Made by a program: the position numbers and the translations under genes. A stretch of 64,000 bases of DNA. It comes from Actinoallomurus spadix. GTDB lineage: Bacteria; Actinomycetota; Actinomycetes; Streptosporangiales; Streptosporangiaceae. Shown here piece by piece: positions 47,247 through 55,473 of this stretch; position 1 is the first letter of the stretch; every line of letters starts with the position of its first letter. The notes beneath the pieces were generated by a model that saw only the letters and a list, made by a program, of their open reading frames with translations, was not told the DNA's origin and did not search any database. The DNA lies in contig NZ_JAMXMX010000010.1 in NCBI RefSeq assembly GCF_024055725.1, forward strand, positions 227,217 through 291,216, read 5' to 3'.

Positions 47247-48166
47247 GCGGGCCTCCACGGCTTCATTCGGGCGGCGGCTTCCTCCACCTCACGCCACTGG
47301 TCATCCGTCAGCCGGACGTCGCGCGCTGCCATGTTCTGTTCCAGATGCGCGATCGAGGTGGTGCCGGGAATCAGGATGGTGTTGGGCGACTGGCGCAGCA
47401 GCCAGGCGAGGGCGAGCTGAGCGGCGGTGGCACCGAAGTCGGCAGCCACCTCGGCGAGACGGCTGCCGGAACCGACCAGGTCGCCGTGGCCGAGCGGGAA
47501 CCAGGGGATGAAGGCAATGCCTTCCTCCTCGACGTGGCGCAGCACTTTCTCGCCGGCCCGGTCGGCCACGTTGTACAAGTTCTCCACAGCGACGATCTCG
47601 GTGATGGCACGCGCCGCTGTGAGCTGCTCGATGGTGATCTCCGGCTGTCCGGACAGACCGATGTGACGAATCTTCCCCTCGGCCTGCATGTCGGTCAGGG
47701 CACCCAGCTGATCCTCGAGCGGAACCGTGCTGTCGATGCGGTGCAGCTGGTACATACCGATCTGCTCGACGCCCAGGCGTAGCAGACTGACTTCGACCTG
47801 CTGACGCAGGTACTCAGGACGGCCACAGGCGACGATGTACGGAGTTGTTCCCTCGCCGTGCTGCCAGTCCGTCGGCCCAGAGCGCAGCATCCCACCCTTG
47901 GTAGCGATGATCAGGTCTTCAGGGTACGGATGCAGCGCCGCGCGGATGATCTCCTCGTTGTACCCCGGTCCGTAGGAATCCGCAGTGTCGATGAACGTCA
48001 CACCGAGCTCCACGGCGCGCCGCAGAACGGCGATGGCCTCCTCGGGCCGCTCGGGCGGACCCCACATACCCGGCCCGGTCAACCACATGGCGCCATAGCC
48101 CAGCCGGTTGACCGGCGTCTCCCCACCGAGCAGGAACTCGTTGGCCGACGATGTCGATACGGTCAT
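47243..48166 (-). CDS. Aldo/keto reductase of the polyketide operon
   Basis: 307 residues, complete AKR barrel. Catalytic tetrad intact: Asp60 and Tyr65 in FIDTADSYG, Lys90 in IATKGG, His142 in YQLHRID. A 16-residue insertion after Lys90 (DWQHGEGTTPYIVACG) distinguishes it from its near relative at 21470. In context it may reduce the aromatic polyketide, as tetrahydroxynaphthalene reductase does in fungi with a different fold. ATG 48166 is used because GAAAGGA, which overlaps the PKS stop, lies six bases upstream. Confidence 0.92.
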   Translation of the reverse strand: MTVSTSSANEFLLGGETPVNRLGYGAMWLTGPGMWGPPERPEEAIAVLRRAVELGVTFIDTADSYGPGYNEEIIRAALHPYPEDLIIATKGGMLRSGPTDWQHGEGTTPYIVACGRPEYLRQQVEVSLLRLGVEQIGMYQLHRIDSTVPLEDQLGALTDMQAEGKIRHIGLSGQPEITIEQLTAARAITEIVAVENLYNVADRAGEKVLRHVEEEGIAFIPWFPLGHGDLVGSGSRLAEVAADFGATAAQLALAWLLRQSPNTILIPGTTSIAHLEQNMAARDVRLTDDQWREVEEAAARMKPWRPA

Positions 48167-48177
48167 GATCAATCCTT

Positions 48178-49230
48178 TCACGAGTTACCGCGCCAGGTGC
48201 CCAGCACCATCTCCGCGGTGATACCAGGCCCGAATCCCGCCAGCAGGCCACTGGCACCGTCCGGGATGTCCTGCCTCTCGAACGTCCTGCGTAGCGCGTC
48301 GAACACGACGGCGGAGGCGATATTGCCGTACTCCCGCAATGTCTCCCGGCTGAGATCGAACTTTTCCGGCTTCACTCCGAGGTACATCGAAAGGTCGTCC
48401 AGAATGCGCGGCCCGCCGGCATGGATGACGTACACGTCAAGCTCGTCGACGTGCCGGCTATTCTCGGCCACGAATTTCTCCAATTCCGGCGCGATCTGCC
48501 GCATAGTGCCAGGCACTCGCTTATCCAGCCGGAAATGAAACCCTGTTTCTCGCACCTCGTACGAGATCCAATCCTCTGTGTCGGCGACAATCCGGGAACC
48601 CACCCTGTCGATCATCAGTCCAGGCCGGTCGTGCCCGGTCACCACACAGGCCGCTACGGCATCGCCGAAGAGGCCATTGGACAGCAGATTGCCGACCTCG
48701 AGATCGGACGGTTGATAGCACAGGGAGCAGAACTCACAGGAGACGACCAACACATTGGCGCCGGGATGGGCGACGGCGAAGTCGTACGCGCGTCCGAGCG
48801 CGGCGCCCCCGGCGGCACACCCCAGTTGAGCGATGGGTATCTGCACGGTGTCCGACCGGAAACCGAGATTGTTGATCATCCAGGTACTGAGCGGCGGCAT
48901 GGTGAACCCCGTGCAGGAGACGACGACGATCGCGTCGATGTCCCCCGCCTCCAAGGCGGCGTTCCGCAGCGCCTCGTCGACCGCCGAAGGTATCCTGCGC
49001 GTCGCCTGCTCCACGTAGATTCTGGTGCGTTCAGTCAGCCCCGGATGGGTCAGAGTCGCCTCAATGGGCTGGACCAGATGTCGCTTCAGCACACCCGTGT
49101 TGCGAATGAGTCGCAAGGCCAGCCCCAGCCGTGGATGATCAGAATGAAGCCGCTGCGCCAATTCAAGAGTGTCGTCCAAGGTAATGACGTTCTCCGGCAC
49201 TGCTAGAGCAGGCTTGCAGATAACGGGCAT
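48178..49230 (-). CDS. Type III polyketide synthase, RppA-like tetrahydroxynaphthalene synthase
   Basis: 350 residues, the usual length. The triad falls at the same numbers as in Streptomyces griseus RppA: Cys138 in IAQLGCAAGG, His270 in YVIHAGGPR, Asn303 in REYGNIAS; Cys106 (SCTGF) is also kept, as in RppA. N-terminal CKPALAVPENVIT and LIRNTGVLKRHLVQPIE match RppA closely. RppA condenses five malonyl-CoA to 1,3,6,8-tetrahydroxynaphthalene, which oxidises to flaviolin. ATG follows AGAGAGGGAG. Second gene of the operon. Confidence 0.95.
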   Translation of the reverse strand: MPVICKPALAVPENVITLDDTLELAQRLHSDHPRLGLALRLIRNTGVLKRHLVQPIEATLTHPGLTERTRIYVEQATRRIPSAVDEALRNAALEAGDIDAIVVVSCTGFTMPPLSTWMINNLGFRSDTVQIPIAQLGCAAGGAALGRAYDFAVAHPGANVLVVSCEFCSLCYQPSDLEVGNLLSNGLFGDAVAACVVTGHDRPGLMIDRVGSRIVADTEDWISYEVRETGFHFRLDKRVPGTMRQIAPELEKFVAENSRHVDELDVYVIHAGGPRILDDLSMYLGVKPEKFDLSRETLREYGNIASAVVFDALRRTFERQDIPDGASGLLAGFGPGITAEMVLGTWRGNS

Positions 49231-49265
49231 CCGAGCTCCCTCTCTCCACTTGAAAATAAGTGCCG

Positions 49266-51197
49266 TCAGTAGTTGCCTGCCGACGCCAAAGTGTTTCCCG
49301 GACCAGCGATGGATGATGCGTGGTCGGACGCCGATAGGGCCGAACCATTCTGAGGTGGGCCGAAGCTCTTCCGCTGCTCGCGATCCGACAGATACGACAA
49401 CACCGGTGCCGCGGCAAAAGTGATCGACTTTGTCAGGAAGCCATACGCTATCGCCACGGACAGGATGCCCATCGGCAGGACGGTCACCGACAGTACGGTG
49501 AATGCCAGGAAGACCACGGCGAATACGCCCTCTGCGGCAGCGCTCTGCAAAGCTGCGAACCTAGGCTGTATTCGGCGGAACTTATCGGTCCTTCGCCAGA
49601 TGGCCTTCCGGCCCAGGAGAGCCGCCAGTGAGGCTTGGCCTATCGTGTAGGTGAGCGCCGTTGAGGCCAGCGCCCATCCGACGTAATCACGGATATCGAA
49701 TCCCAGGATGTTCCGGCACAGGGTCCAGCGCAGGGCCTGCCTGCCGATGGATATGGCGGCGAGGGGGACGATCCAGGCAAGCGGCAAGGGCCAGGTATCG
49801 CGGTGCGCGATCATGGAGAGCAGGAGCGCCGGTCCGAGCACCAGGCCGGCGAAACGGATTCCCTCAATCGCGTTCTTCACACCATGGTTCGCGTGGTAGA
49901 TCCGTTGGGTGAGGTCGAGCATCGACGGTATCCGTCGCCTCCCCGGACGAAAAAGCCCGGCATGCCTGCGCAGCTCCTGTACCGGGCCGTAGGTCCATCG
50001 AAATCGCTGCTTCTTGTAACCGCTCCAGGTGTCGGGTATCAGGCCCCAGCCGTAGGGCCGCTCGACGTAGGTCGACGTGTATCCGCAGGCGTGAATGCGG
50101 ATGGCCAGCTCGGAATCCTCGGTCAAACACCACTCCGCCCAGCCTCCGGCCTTATCGAGAGCGGCCAGGCGGATCAGCGACATGGTGCCCACCGTAATGC
50201 CTGCCCGATTCTCGTCGAGCCCGATCATGTCGGAGTAGAAGAATCCGCGGTATTCCGCATTGGCCATGCTGCGGAAGACCGACGACTCGTAGTCACGGTA
50301 TGCGTGCGGGTACTGGACGAAACCCATGCGGAGATCTACGAAGTGGCCGACTGCGTGCGTGAGCCAGTCCGGGGCCACCACGTAGTCGGCGTCGACCACG
50401 CCCACCAGTTCGGTGCCGGGATTCATATAGGGCCGAGCCCAGTTCAGCGCGCCCGCCTTGGCACCGGTGATTCCTTCAACGTGCAGGAATCGGAATCGAG
50501 GGCCCAGCATCGCACAGTGACGCTCCACCGGCCGCCACAGGTCCTCATCGGCCGTGTTGTTGTCGATGACCAGGACTTCGTAGTTCGTGTAATTCAGCTG
50601 ACTCAGTGCGTTGAGTGTCTGGATGACGATTTCTGGCGGCTCGGCGTGGATCGGGACCTGCACCGAGACCATTGGCGCGTACCCCGGTGGACAGGGCTTT
50701 ACGCTGCTGCGCGCCCTCCGCCATCTGCATCGCAGCACGATCTGCCACCGCTCGAGTTGCGCCAACAGGTCGGACGGCAAAAAGACGGTGTACAGGATGG
50801 CACCGACCGATACCAGGAATATCGTCTCGGCGCTAACACCATGTTCGATGATGTACCTCAGAAACACTGTGGTCCAGACGATCGGCAGCACGCACAACAC
50901 TGCGATCGTCACCATGAACACCGAACCCGCCGGCCAAAAATCGGTTAGTTTCCGCCCCGTCAGGACACCCGCCACGCCCCCGCAGCCTGCGACGACGAGA
51001 GCGAGCAGCGGATCACCGCCGAATGCCACGCTGATCGACCACCCTGCTCCGAAGCACAGGAAGTTGACCAGGGGAACGCTTTGTTGTAGCCGAGATCGTT
51101 GATATAGCCCTCGGTGACGAGGGTTGCGCGCCATCAGGATGGCGGCGAGCATCTGAGCGACGCAGAACACGGTAACTGTGGTTATAACGCCGTTCAA
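49266..51197 (-). CDS. Membrane family-2 glycosyltransferase (cellulose synthase-like)
   Basis: 643 residues. Four N-terminal membrane helices, a GT2 domain at ~170-430, and four to six C-terminal helices. Catalytic motifs: VQVPIHAEP, VVDADYVV (DxD), CLTEDSELAIR (TED) and KKQRFRWTYG (QxxRW), the set of processive, membrane-embedded synthases. It may make a polysaccharide or glycosylate a lipid or the polyketide. The start is TTG at 51197 with AAAGGTGA six bases upstream, unusual here. First gene of the polyketide operon, 35 bases before the synthase gene; GC content is visibly lower than in the core genes. Confidence 0.9.
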   Translation of the reverse strand: MNGVITTVTVFCVAQMLAAILMARNPRHRGLYQRSRLQQSVPLVNFLCFGAGWSISVAFGGDPLLALVVAGCGGVAGVLTGRKLTDFWPAGSVFMVTIAVLCVLPIVWTTVFLRYIIEHGVSAETIFLVSVGAILYTVFLPSDLLAQLERWQIVLRCRWRRARSSVKPCPPGYAPMVSVQVPIHAEPPEIVIQTLNALSQLNYTNYEVLVIDNNTADEDLWRPVERHCAMLGPRFRFLHVEGITGAKAGALNWARPYMNPGTELVGVVDADYVVAPDWLTHAVGHFVDLRMGFVQYPHAYRDYESSVFRSMANAEYRGFFYSDMIGLDENRAGITVGTMSLIRLAALDKAGGWAEWCLTEDSELAIRIHACGYTSTYVERPYGWGLIPDTWSGYKKQRFRWTYGPVQELRRHAGLFRPGRRRIPSMLDLTQRIYHANHGVKNAIEGIRFAGLVLGPALLLSMIAHRDTWPLPLAWIVPLAAISIGRQALRWTLCRNILGFDIRDYVGWALASTALTYTIGQASLAALLGRKAIWRRTDKFRRIQPRFAALQSAAAEGVFAVVFLAFTVLSVTVLPMGILSVAIAYGFLTKSITFAAAPVLSYLSDREQRKSFGPPQNGSALSASDHASSIAGPGNTLASAGNY

Positions 51198-51818
51198 ATG
51201 TCACCTTTCTCACTGATCTGAAGACGGTTGCAAGTACCCGGCCTCCACCTCGTCCACCACCGGCCGGAGGGCGTACGCGAGGCGACCACGTCATCATCGG
51301 CACCGCCACGGCGGAGGAGTACACCCGGATTTGCTCCCAGCCATCCCTCATCAGCCCCGCGCTTTCATGCGCGCGGCGGGTGATCTGAGCGTTTACATGA
51401 GAAAAGCGCTTCTCAGCTGGGAGAATAAGGCTTGCGCCGAGGCCGTATCAGCCCGAGCGATACCCGTCTGAGCCACCGAACAGCAGCACTGCGGGGCGGC
51501 GGCCCCGCGTCGAAGGTGGAGGCAAGAGGCCGCCATCGACCTTGTCGGCTGCGAAGGTGAGGGCCTTGTGGGTGACTCCTGGGCTCAGCCATCTGCGCGC
51601 CGGCGTCCGGGCCGCCGGCCACCCGCCGTGTGCGATAACGGTGATCTGCACGTCATAGGCGGCCCGCCATTCCGAGAACGACGGGTCGAGGAAAAGAGTT
51701 ACTTCTTGTGGCCGACCCACAGTTAGTTGTTCCTGTCAGAGTTCATCACACATGAGATGTTGTGGCCCCGCGAGGCATACCATGCATCGCCGGCGGCGAC
51801 ACAACTATCGTGGGTTGA
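51198..51818. other. Upstream region of polyketide operon, no firm gene
   Basis: About 620 bases between the small secreted peptide gene and the GT2 gene. A minus-strand frame at 51448-51720 (90 codons, GTG start) has a plausible length but a low-complexity Arg/Pro-rich end and no recognised family; I do not call it. The operon promoter should lie here. The region 51360-51420 is A/T-richer. Confidence 0.4.
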
Positions 51819-51929
51819 TTAATATGCCACCCTTTGCCAATCGTTGGCGGCTGCCGCAGCGCCTGCGGTAGCGTCCGCCGCCGCGATCCCCGCGGCCGCC
51901 AGTCCGGTGACCAGCAGCTTACGAACCAT
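51819..51929 (-). CDS. Very small secreted peptide precursor (36 residues)
   Basis: ATG 51929, stop TAA 51819. The ribosome-binding site AAGGAGG is seven bases before the ATG and perfect. The peptide begins MVRKLLVTGLAAAGIAAAD, a textbook signal-peptide n- and h-region, continues with Ala-rich residues to AAAAA, and ends NDWQRVAY. Cleavage after the Ala run would release an octapeptide-sized product. The N terminus resembles those of chaplins and other small actinomycete secreted proteins, so a truncated remnant is the alternative. Same strand as the polyketide operon, 620 bases upstream. Confidence 0.6.
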   Translation of the reverse strand: MVRKLLVTGLAAAGIAAADATAGAAAAANDWQRVAY

Positions 51930-52457
51930 GCCGAGCCCTCCTTTCAAATATGACGATCTCATCCATCGCCCATGCGTGCCGATGACCTTATCCTCACCGG
52001 AGACTGTCGGAATATCGGCAACGTTGCCTATTCTGCCGAGGTAGGCATTTCCCCCACGGTCAGCGTGGCCTCCACGGCTCCCAGGGCGTTCGACCTACGC
52101 GGAACCCGGGCTACGGAGGTCCGCCCCACCGTGACTTCCCGTTCGTCTGCACGAGCGGGTACGGGCATCCACCGCTCCGGACCCGCGTCACTACGGCGCG
52201 GGGCCGGCCGCTGTCCGAGACCCACCATCCGCCCCGCCCCGGATCCCGCGGAGGAAAATCCGTTACCGCACCGCCGCTGCGGAACTGAAAGCGGGAAGAT
52301 GCACACCGAGGCAGCCAGTAATGACGTCCCCTGAGCTGGCAGGCTTTTGACGCGTCTACCGGATCCGTGACTGGTGAGCGGGGCGGCCTGCAAGTCGCCG
52401 TAGGCCTGTCGGACGTGCCGGAACGGGCGGCCTACGGCGGAACTTGCGCCGCCGCCT
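51930..52457. other. Island edge region, no gene called
   Basis: About 530 bases. Open frames exist on both strands (51972-52334 plus; 52028-52474 minus) but neither shows a recognisable domain or clear ribosome-binding site. Probably decayed mobile-element DNA leading into the integrase relic. Confidence 0.4.
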
Positions 52458-52586
52458 TGGCAGCTCCTCGGCACCGTGACCGGTCACCGCTTCGAGGTCG
52501 CCATCGTGATCGCGCTGGCGTACGGGATGCACAGCGGTGAAGTGGTCGGGCTGCACCGTTCGGCGCCCTGGCTCCCATGGCCATAG
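52458..52586 (+). pseudogene. Tyrosine recombinase (integrase) relic
   Basis: A 42-codon stretch reads WQLLGTVTGHRFEVAIVIALA followed by YGMHSGEVVGLHRSAPW before a TAG. It matches the start of the catalytic domain of phage/ICE integrases (LL.a..GHRLEALYVLAL..GLRRGELLGLRW), including box I G-x-R-x-GE-x-x-GL, but the catalytic Arg is His (GMHSGE). No other integrase parts are present in frame. It is immediately upstream of an excisionase gene. Confidence 0.7.
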
Positions 52587-52602
52587 GCGAAGGTGCCGCG
52601 TG

Positions 52603-52809
52603 ATGACCGATGCCGGTGTCAGCCGCCTTCCGGCGCGCCTCGTGCGTCCTGAAGACGCCGCCGATGCGCTGGGAGTCGGACGGACGAAGGTCTACGAACT
52701 GATGCGCTCGGGGGCGCTCCGCTCGGTGAAGATCGGTGGCCTCCGGAGGATTCCGGCGGCTGCGCTCGCCGAGTTCGTCGCTCAGCTCGAAGAGGAGGAT
52801 GCGGCGTGA
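52603..52809 (+). CDS. Excisionase-like HTH protein (HTH_17 / Xis)
   Basis: 68 residues: RLVRPEDAADALGVGRTKVYELMRSG (helix-turn-helix), SVKIGGLRRIPAAALAEFVAQLEEED. This is the MerR-like Xis fold of actinomycete integrative elements, which directs integrase toward excision. ATG 52603 follows GAAGGTG. A GTG directly after its stop (52806, MSKRDAPS) resembles the start of an integrase (MSKR), but that frame loses similarity within ten codons, so int is truncated. Suggests the adjoining polyketide island arrived on an integrative element. Confidence 0.8.
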   Translation: MTDAGVSRLPARLVRPEDAADALGVGRTKVYELMRSGALRSVKIGGLRRIPAAALAEFVAQLEEEDAA

Positions 52810-52937
52810 GCAAGCGCGATGCTCCAAGCCCTCTTCGGCCCGGCACCGCCCAGGACGACCGACGGCTCGAGGCGCCATCCGGCTCCCGTACGGCTCGAGG
52901 CGCCGCCCCGACGACGGCAAGGAGCGGGAGGGCGGCG

Positions 52938-52974
52938 TCCGTACGGCCCGGGGAACCACCGGGCCGTACGGACG
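52938..52974 (-). terminator. Terminator of flotillin gene
   Basis: 15-bp perfect stem GTCCGTACGGCCCGG / CCGGGCCGTACGGAC with 7-base loop, 14 bases past the minus-strand flotillin stop. Confidence 0.88.
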
Positions 52975-52987
52975 GCGGGCCGGGTCA

Positions 52988-54313
52988 TCAGGCCGCGCCG
53001 CCGGTGTCCGCGGCCGTTCCCGGCGCGGCCTTCTCCGGCGCGACCGGCTTTCCGTTGGGGGACGCGATCTGCTGCCGACCGTCGTTCATCGACGCGAGCA
53101 GCTGCCGGGCGACGCCGAGACCGGTGCCGCCGAGGGTGAGGGCCTTGGCGAGCATGTCCTCGACGCCCTCCGCGCCGTTCAGCACGACCATGTTGTCGAC
53201 GTTGCCGAACACCTTCGCGCCGGCGGCGACGATCTCGGGCCAGTTCTCGGCGAGCTGCTGGGCGATGACCGCCTCCTGGTTCTCCGCGAGCGCGTCGGCC
53301 CTGGCCTTGATCGCCTCCGCCTCGGCGAGACCCTTGACGCGGGTCGCCTCGGCCTCGGCCTGGCCGGTCATCTTGGTGGCCTCCGACTCGGCCTGGGCCT
53401 TCGCCACCGCCGCCTGCCGCTCGGCCTCGGCGAGGGTGACCCGCTCGTACGCCTTCGCGTCCGCGGGCTTGCGAACCTCAGCCTCCAGGGCCTTCTCCTT
53501 GCGGTCGGCCTCCAGCTCGGCGTTCTTGGTCTCCTTGAGGATGACCTGCTGCTTGGCCTCGGCCGCGGCCTGGTCGACCTGGCCCTGGTACTCCCGCTTC
53601 TTGATCTCGGTGTCGCGGATCTGGGCGGCGTTGGCCTGCTCGGCCATCTGCTCCGCCTGGGTGGCCTCCTGGTTCCGCTGGGCCTGCGCGATGCGCGCGG
53701 CCGCGGCGACGGCGGCGGAGTTCGGCTTACCGAGGTTGTCGATGTAGCCGACCTCGTCCTCGATGTCCTGTATCTGCAGCGAGTCGACGACCAGGCCGAG
53801 CTTGCCCATCTCGTCGGCGGAGGAGGTGCGGACCTGGTTGGTGAGCCGGTCGCGGTCGCGCAGCAGGTCCTCGACGGTGAGGTTGCCGACGATGGAGCGC
53901 AGGTGCCCGGCGAACAGCTGGTGCGTCTTGTCGTCCATCTGCTTCTGCTGGTCGAGGAAGCGCCGGGCGGCGTTGGCGATGGAGGTGAAGTCGTCACCCA
54001 CCTTGTAGATCACCACACCGCGGACGTGCACCTTGATGCCCTGGGAGGTCACGCAGGTGACCTCGAGCCCAGAGACCCGGGTGTCCAGCGAGAGCCGCCG
54101 GCAGGTCTGGAACCCGGGGAGGACCATGGTGCCCTTGCCCGTCGTGATCTTGAAGCCGAGACTTTCGGCGGTGTCCCGGTTGTGCGCACGGGCTCCGAGC
54201 CCCGAGATGATCAGTGCCTCGTTGGGTTCGGCGACCCGCCAGACCGCCTTGAACAGGATGACGAGGACCAAGATGGCGACGACCACACCGATCGCCACGG
54301 CGACTATCGGCAT
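52988..54313 (-). CDS. Flotillin-like SPFH protein
   Basis: 441 residues. N-terminal membrane helix (VAVAIGVVVAILVLVILF), SPFH/band-7 domain at ~25-190 (EPNEALIISGLGARAHN, VHVRGVVIYKVGDDF), then a long flotillin coiled coil with Glu-Ala repeats (VAKAQAESEATKMTGQAEAEA, AEAEAIKARADAL) and a C-terminal region ending Pro/Ala-rich. Organises membrane microdomains. AGGAGGAG precedes the ATG. The small NfeD-like gene 32 bases upstream is its usual partner. Confidence 0.93.
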   Translation of the reverse strand: MPIVAVAIGVVVAILVLVILFKAVWRVAEPNEALIISGLGARAHNRDTAESLGFKITTGKGTMVLPGFQTCRRLSLDTRVSGLEVTCVTSQGIKVHVRGVVIYKVGDDFTSIANAARRFLDQQKQMDDKTHQLFAGHLRSIVGNLTVEDLLRDRDRLTNQVRTSSADEMGKLGLVVDSLQIQDIEDEVGYIDNLGKPNSAAVAAAARIAQAQRNQEATQAEQMAEQANAAQIRDTEIKKREYQGQVDQAAAEAKQQVILKETKNAELEADRKEKALEAEVRKPADAKAYERVTLAEAERQAAVAKAQAESEATKMTGQAEAEATRVKGLAEAEAIKARADALAENQEAVIAQQLAENWPEIVAAGAKVFGNVDNMVVLNGAEGVEDMLAKALTLGGTGLGVARQLLASMNDGRQQIASPNGKPVAPEKAAPGTAADTGGAA

Positions 54314-54345
54314 CGCTCCTCCTAGGGAGCCGAGCGGTTAGGACG

Positions 54346-54546
54346 TCAAATAGACGCAGAGGAGACGTAGACGGTTCGCGGTGGGTGGTAATCCATCACC
54401 ACCACGAGCGAGCCCACCGCCATCTCTTCGCCGTCGATCGCCGGGTAGGCGTAGAACGCCTCCACCCCACCGCGGATCGGGATCATCACCTCGCCGACCA
54501 GGCCGGGACCGATCCTGCCGGTCACCCGGCCCTGCCTGCCCACCAC
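54346..54546 (-). CDS. Small NfeD-like OB-fold protein
   Basis: 66 residues: VGRQGRVTGRIGPGLVGEVMI, GGVEAFYAYPAIDGEEMAVGS, LVVVMDYHPPRTVYV. The pattern of strands and Gly turns fits the soluble C-terminal OB domain of NfeD, which usually pairs with flotillin or stomatin. It has no membrane helices, so it is a short, cytosolic version. AAGGAGGAC precedes the GTG start. Confidence 0.75.
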   Translation of the reverse strand: MVGRQGRVTGRIGPGLVGEVMIPIRGGVEAFYAYPAIDGEEMAVGSLVVVMDYHPPRTVYVSSASI

Positions 54547-54630
54547 GGCGTCCTCCTTCTCCTCAGCGAAACCGTACCCGCCGCGATCACTCCGCCTCTA
54601 GAGCCCGGCCGCCCGATGTTGCGCGGGTGT

Positions 54631-55329
54631 TCACGGCAGGATGCGCTCGGCCTGCTGGTACGCCTGCCGGGCCAGGTTCTCGGCCTCGTCCCGGGTCGCG
54701 TTCGGCCCGAAGAGGGTGATGGCGGCGAGGTATCCGCGCGAGCGCAGCACGACGTACCAGGTCTTCACCGTCGCGGCGCCCGTCGTCGTCGCCACGCCGA
54801 CGGTCCGGGTGGCCTCCCCGATGCGCGCGCCCCGCGCCTCGACGATCGAGCCGGTCGACCAGCGGCCGCCGACGCTCGCCCGGAAGCTCCGGCACGAGGC
54901 GGGGACGCGGAGCCCGACCTGCTGCGCGGCCACGTCCGGGCCGACCGCCATCAGGATCTCCGAGACGGTCTGGTCCCGGCCCTTGGCGAACGCGACGAAC
55001 GCCGCCGGCGCGGACCAGACGTCCTTGTTCGAGGAGACGGCGCGCGTCGACGACGCGCATTCGGGTTTGTCGAGTTTCGCGGCCTGCTGCATCTGGAGGG
55101 CATTCCGTACGGACGTGAGCGTGCCGTACTGCCCCGATTGCGACACTCCCGAATGCTCATATCCGGGAATGTCGGTGAGGAGCGCCTGAGTCAGCTGATC
55201 GGCGTTGTACCCCTCCGAGGCCGGCGGGCCCGTCGGCGCCGTGTCCGTCGGCTCGGGCCGCCGGTCCTGGCCACAGCCGGCCGCGGCCAAGAGCAGCAAA
55301 ACGAGGGCGCAGAAGCTCCGTGATGTCAC
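54631..55329 (-). CDS. Lipoprotein, unknown family
   Basis: 232 residues. Signal sequence VTSRSFCALVLLLLAAAGC with lipobox LAAAGC (Cys19). The mature part has paired cysteines (KPECASSTRA, VPASCRSF) and a beta-rich C-terminal half (TWYVVLRSRGYLAAITLFGPNA); style resembles mycobacterial LppX/LprG-like or DUF-type sensor lipoproteins but no family is certain. GTG 55329 is selected since it places the lipobox at the normal distance; longer frames are not signal-like. Divergent from a second lipoprotein gene. Confidence 0.8.
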   Translation of the reverse strand: MTSRSFCALVLLLLAAAGCGQDRRPEPTDTAPTGPPASEGYNADQLTQALLTDIPGYEHSGVSQSGQYGTLTSVRNALQMQQAAKLDKPECASSTRAVSSNKDVWSAPAAFVAFAKGRDQTVSEILMAVGPDVAAQQVGLRVPASCRSFRASVGGRWSTGSIVEARGARIGEATRTVGVATTTGAATVKTWYVVLRSRGYLAAITLFGPNATRDEAENLARQAYQQAERILP

Positions 55330-55473
55330 ATCGAATGACGATATCGCACTTACCGACTTGGACCATCGAACGTCCACGATCGCCCGCCACGGTCGCCTGC
55401 ACGGTAAAAAGGAAATGCGATGCCGAGGACGCATCTGCATTGTCCGACTCAGTGGGCTATTCGGGGGAAACGA

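Noticed and set aside
51448..51720. 90-codon minus-strand frame upstream of the polyketide operon
   Set aside because: No recognised family, no good ribosome-binding site and low-complexity end; kept only as a note in the region entry.
52028..52474. 148-codon minus-strand frame near the island edge
   Set aside because: No domain, overlaps the integrase relic on the other strand, Arg-rich composition of a non-coding frame.
52806..53747. Long plus-strand frame starting MSKRDAPS after the excisionase
   Set aside because: Only the first codons resemble an integrase start; the rest is the antisense shadow of the flotillin gene.
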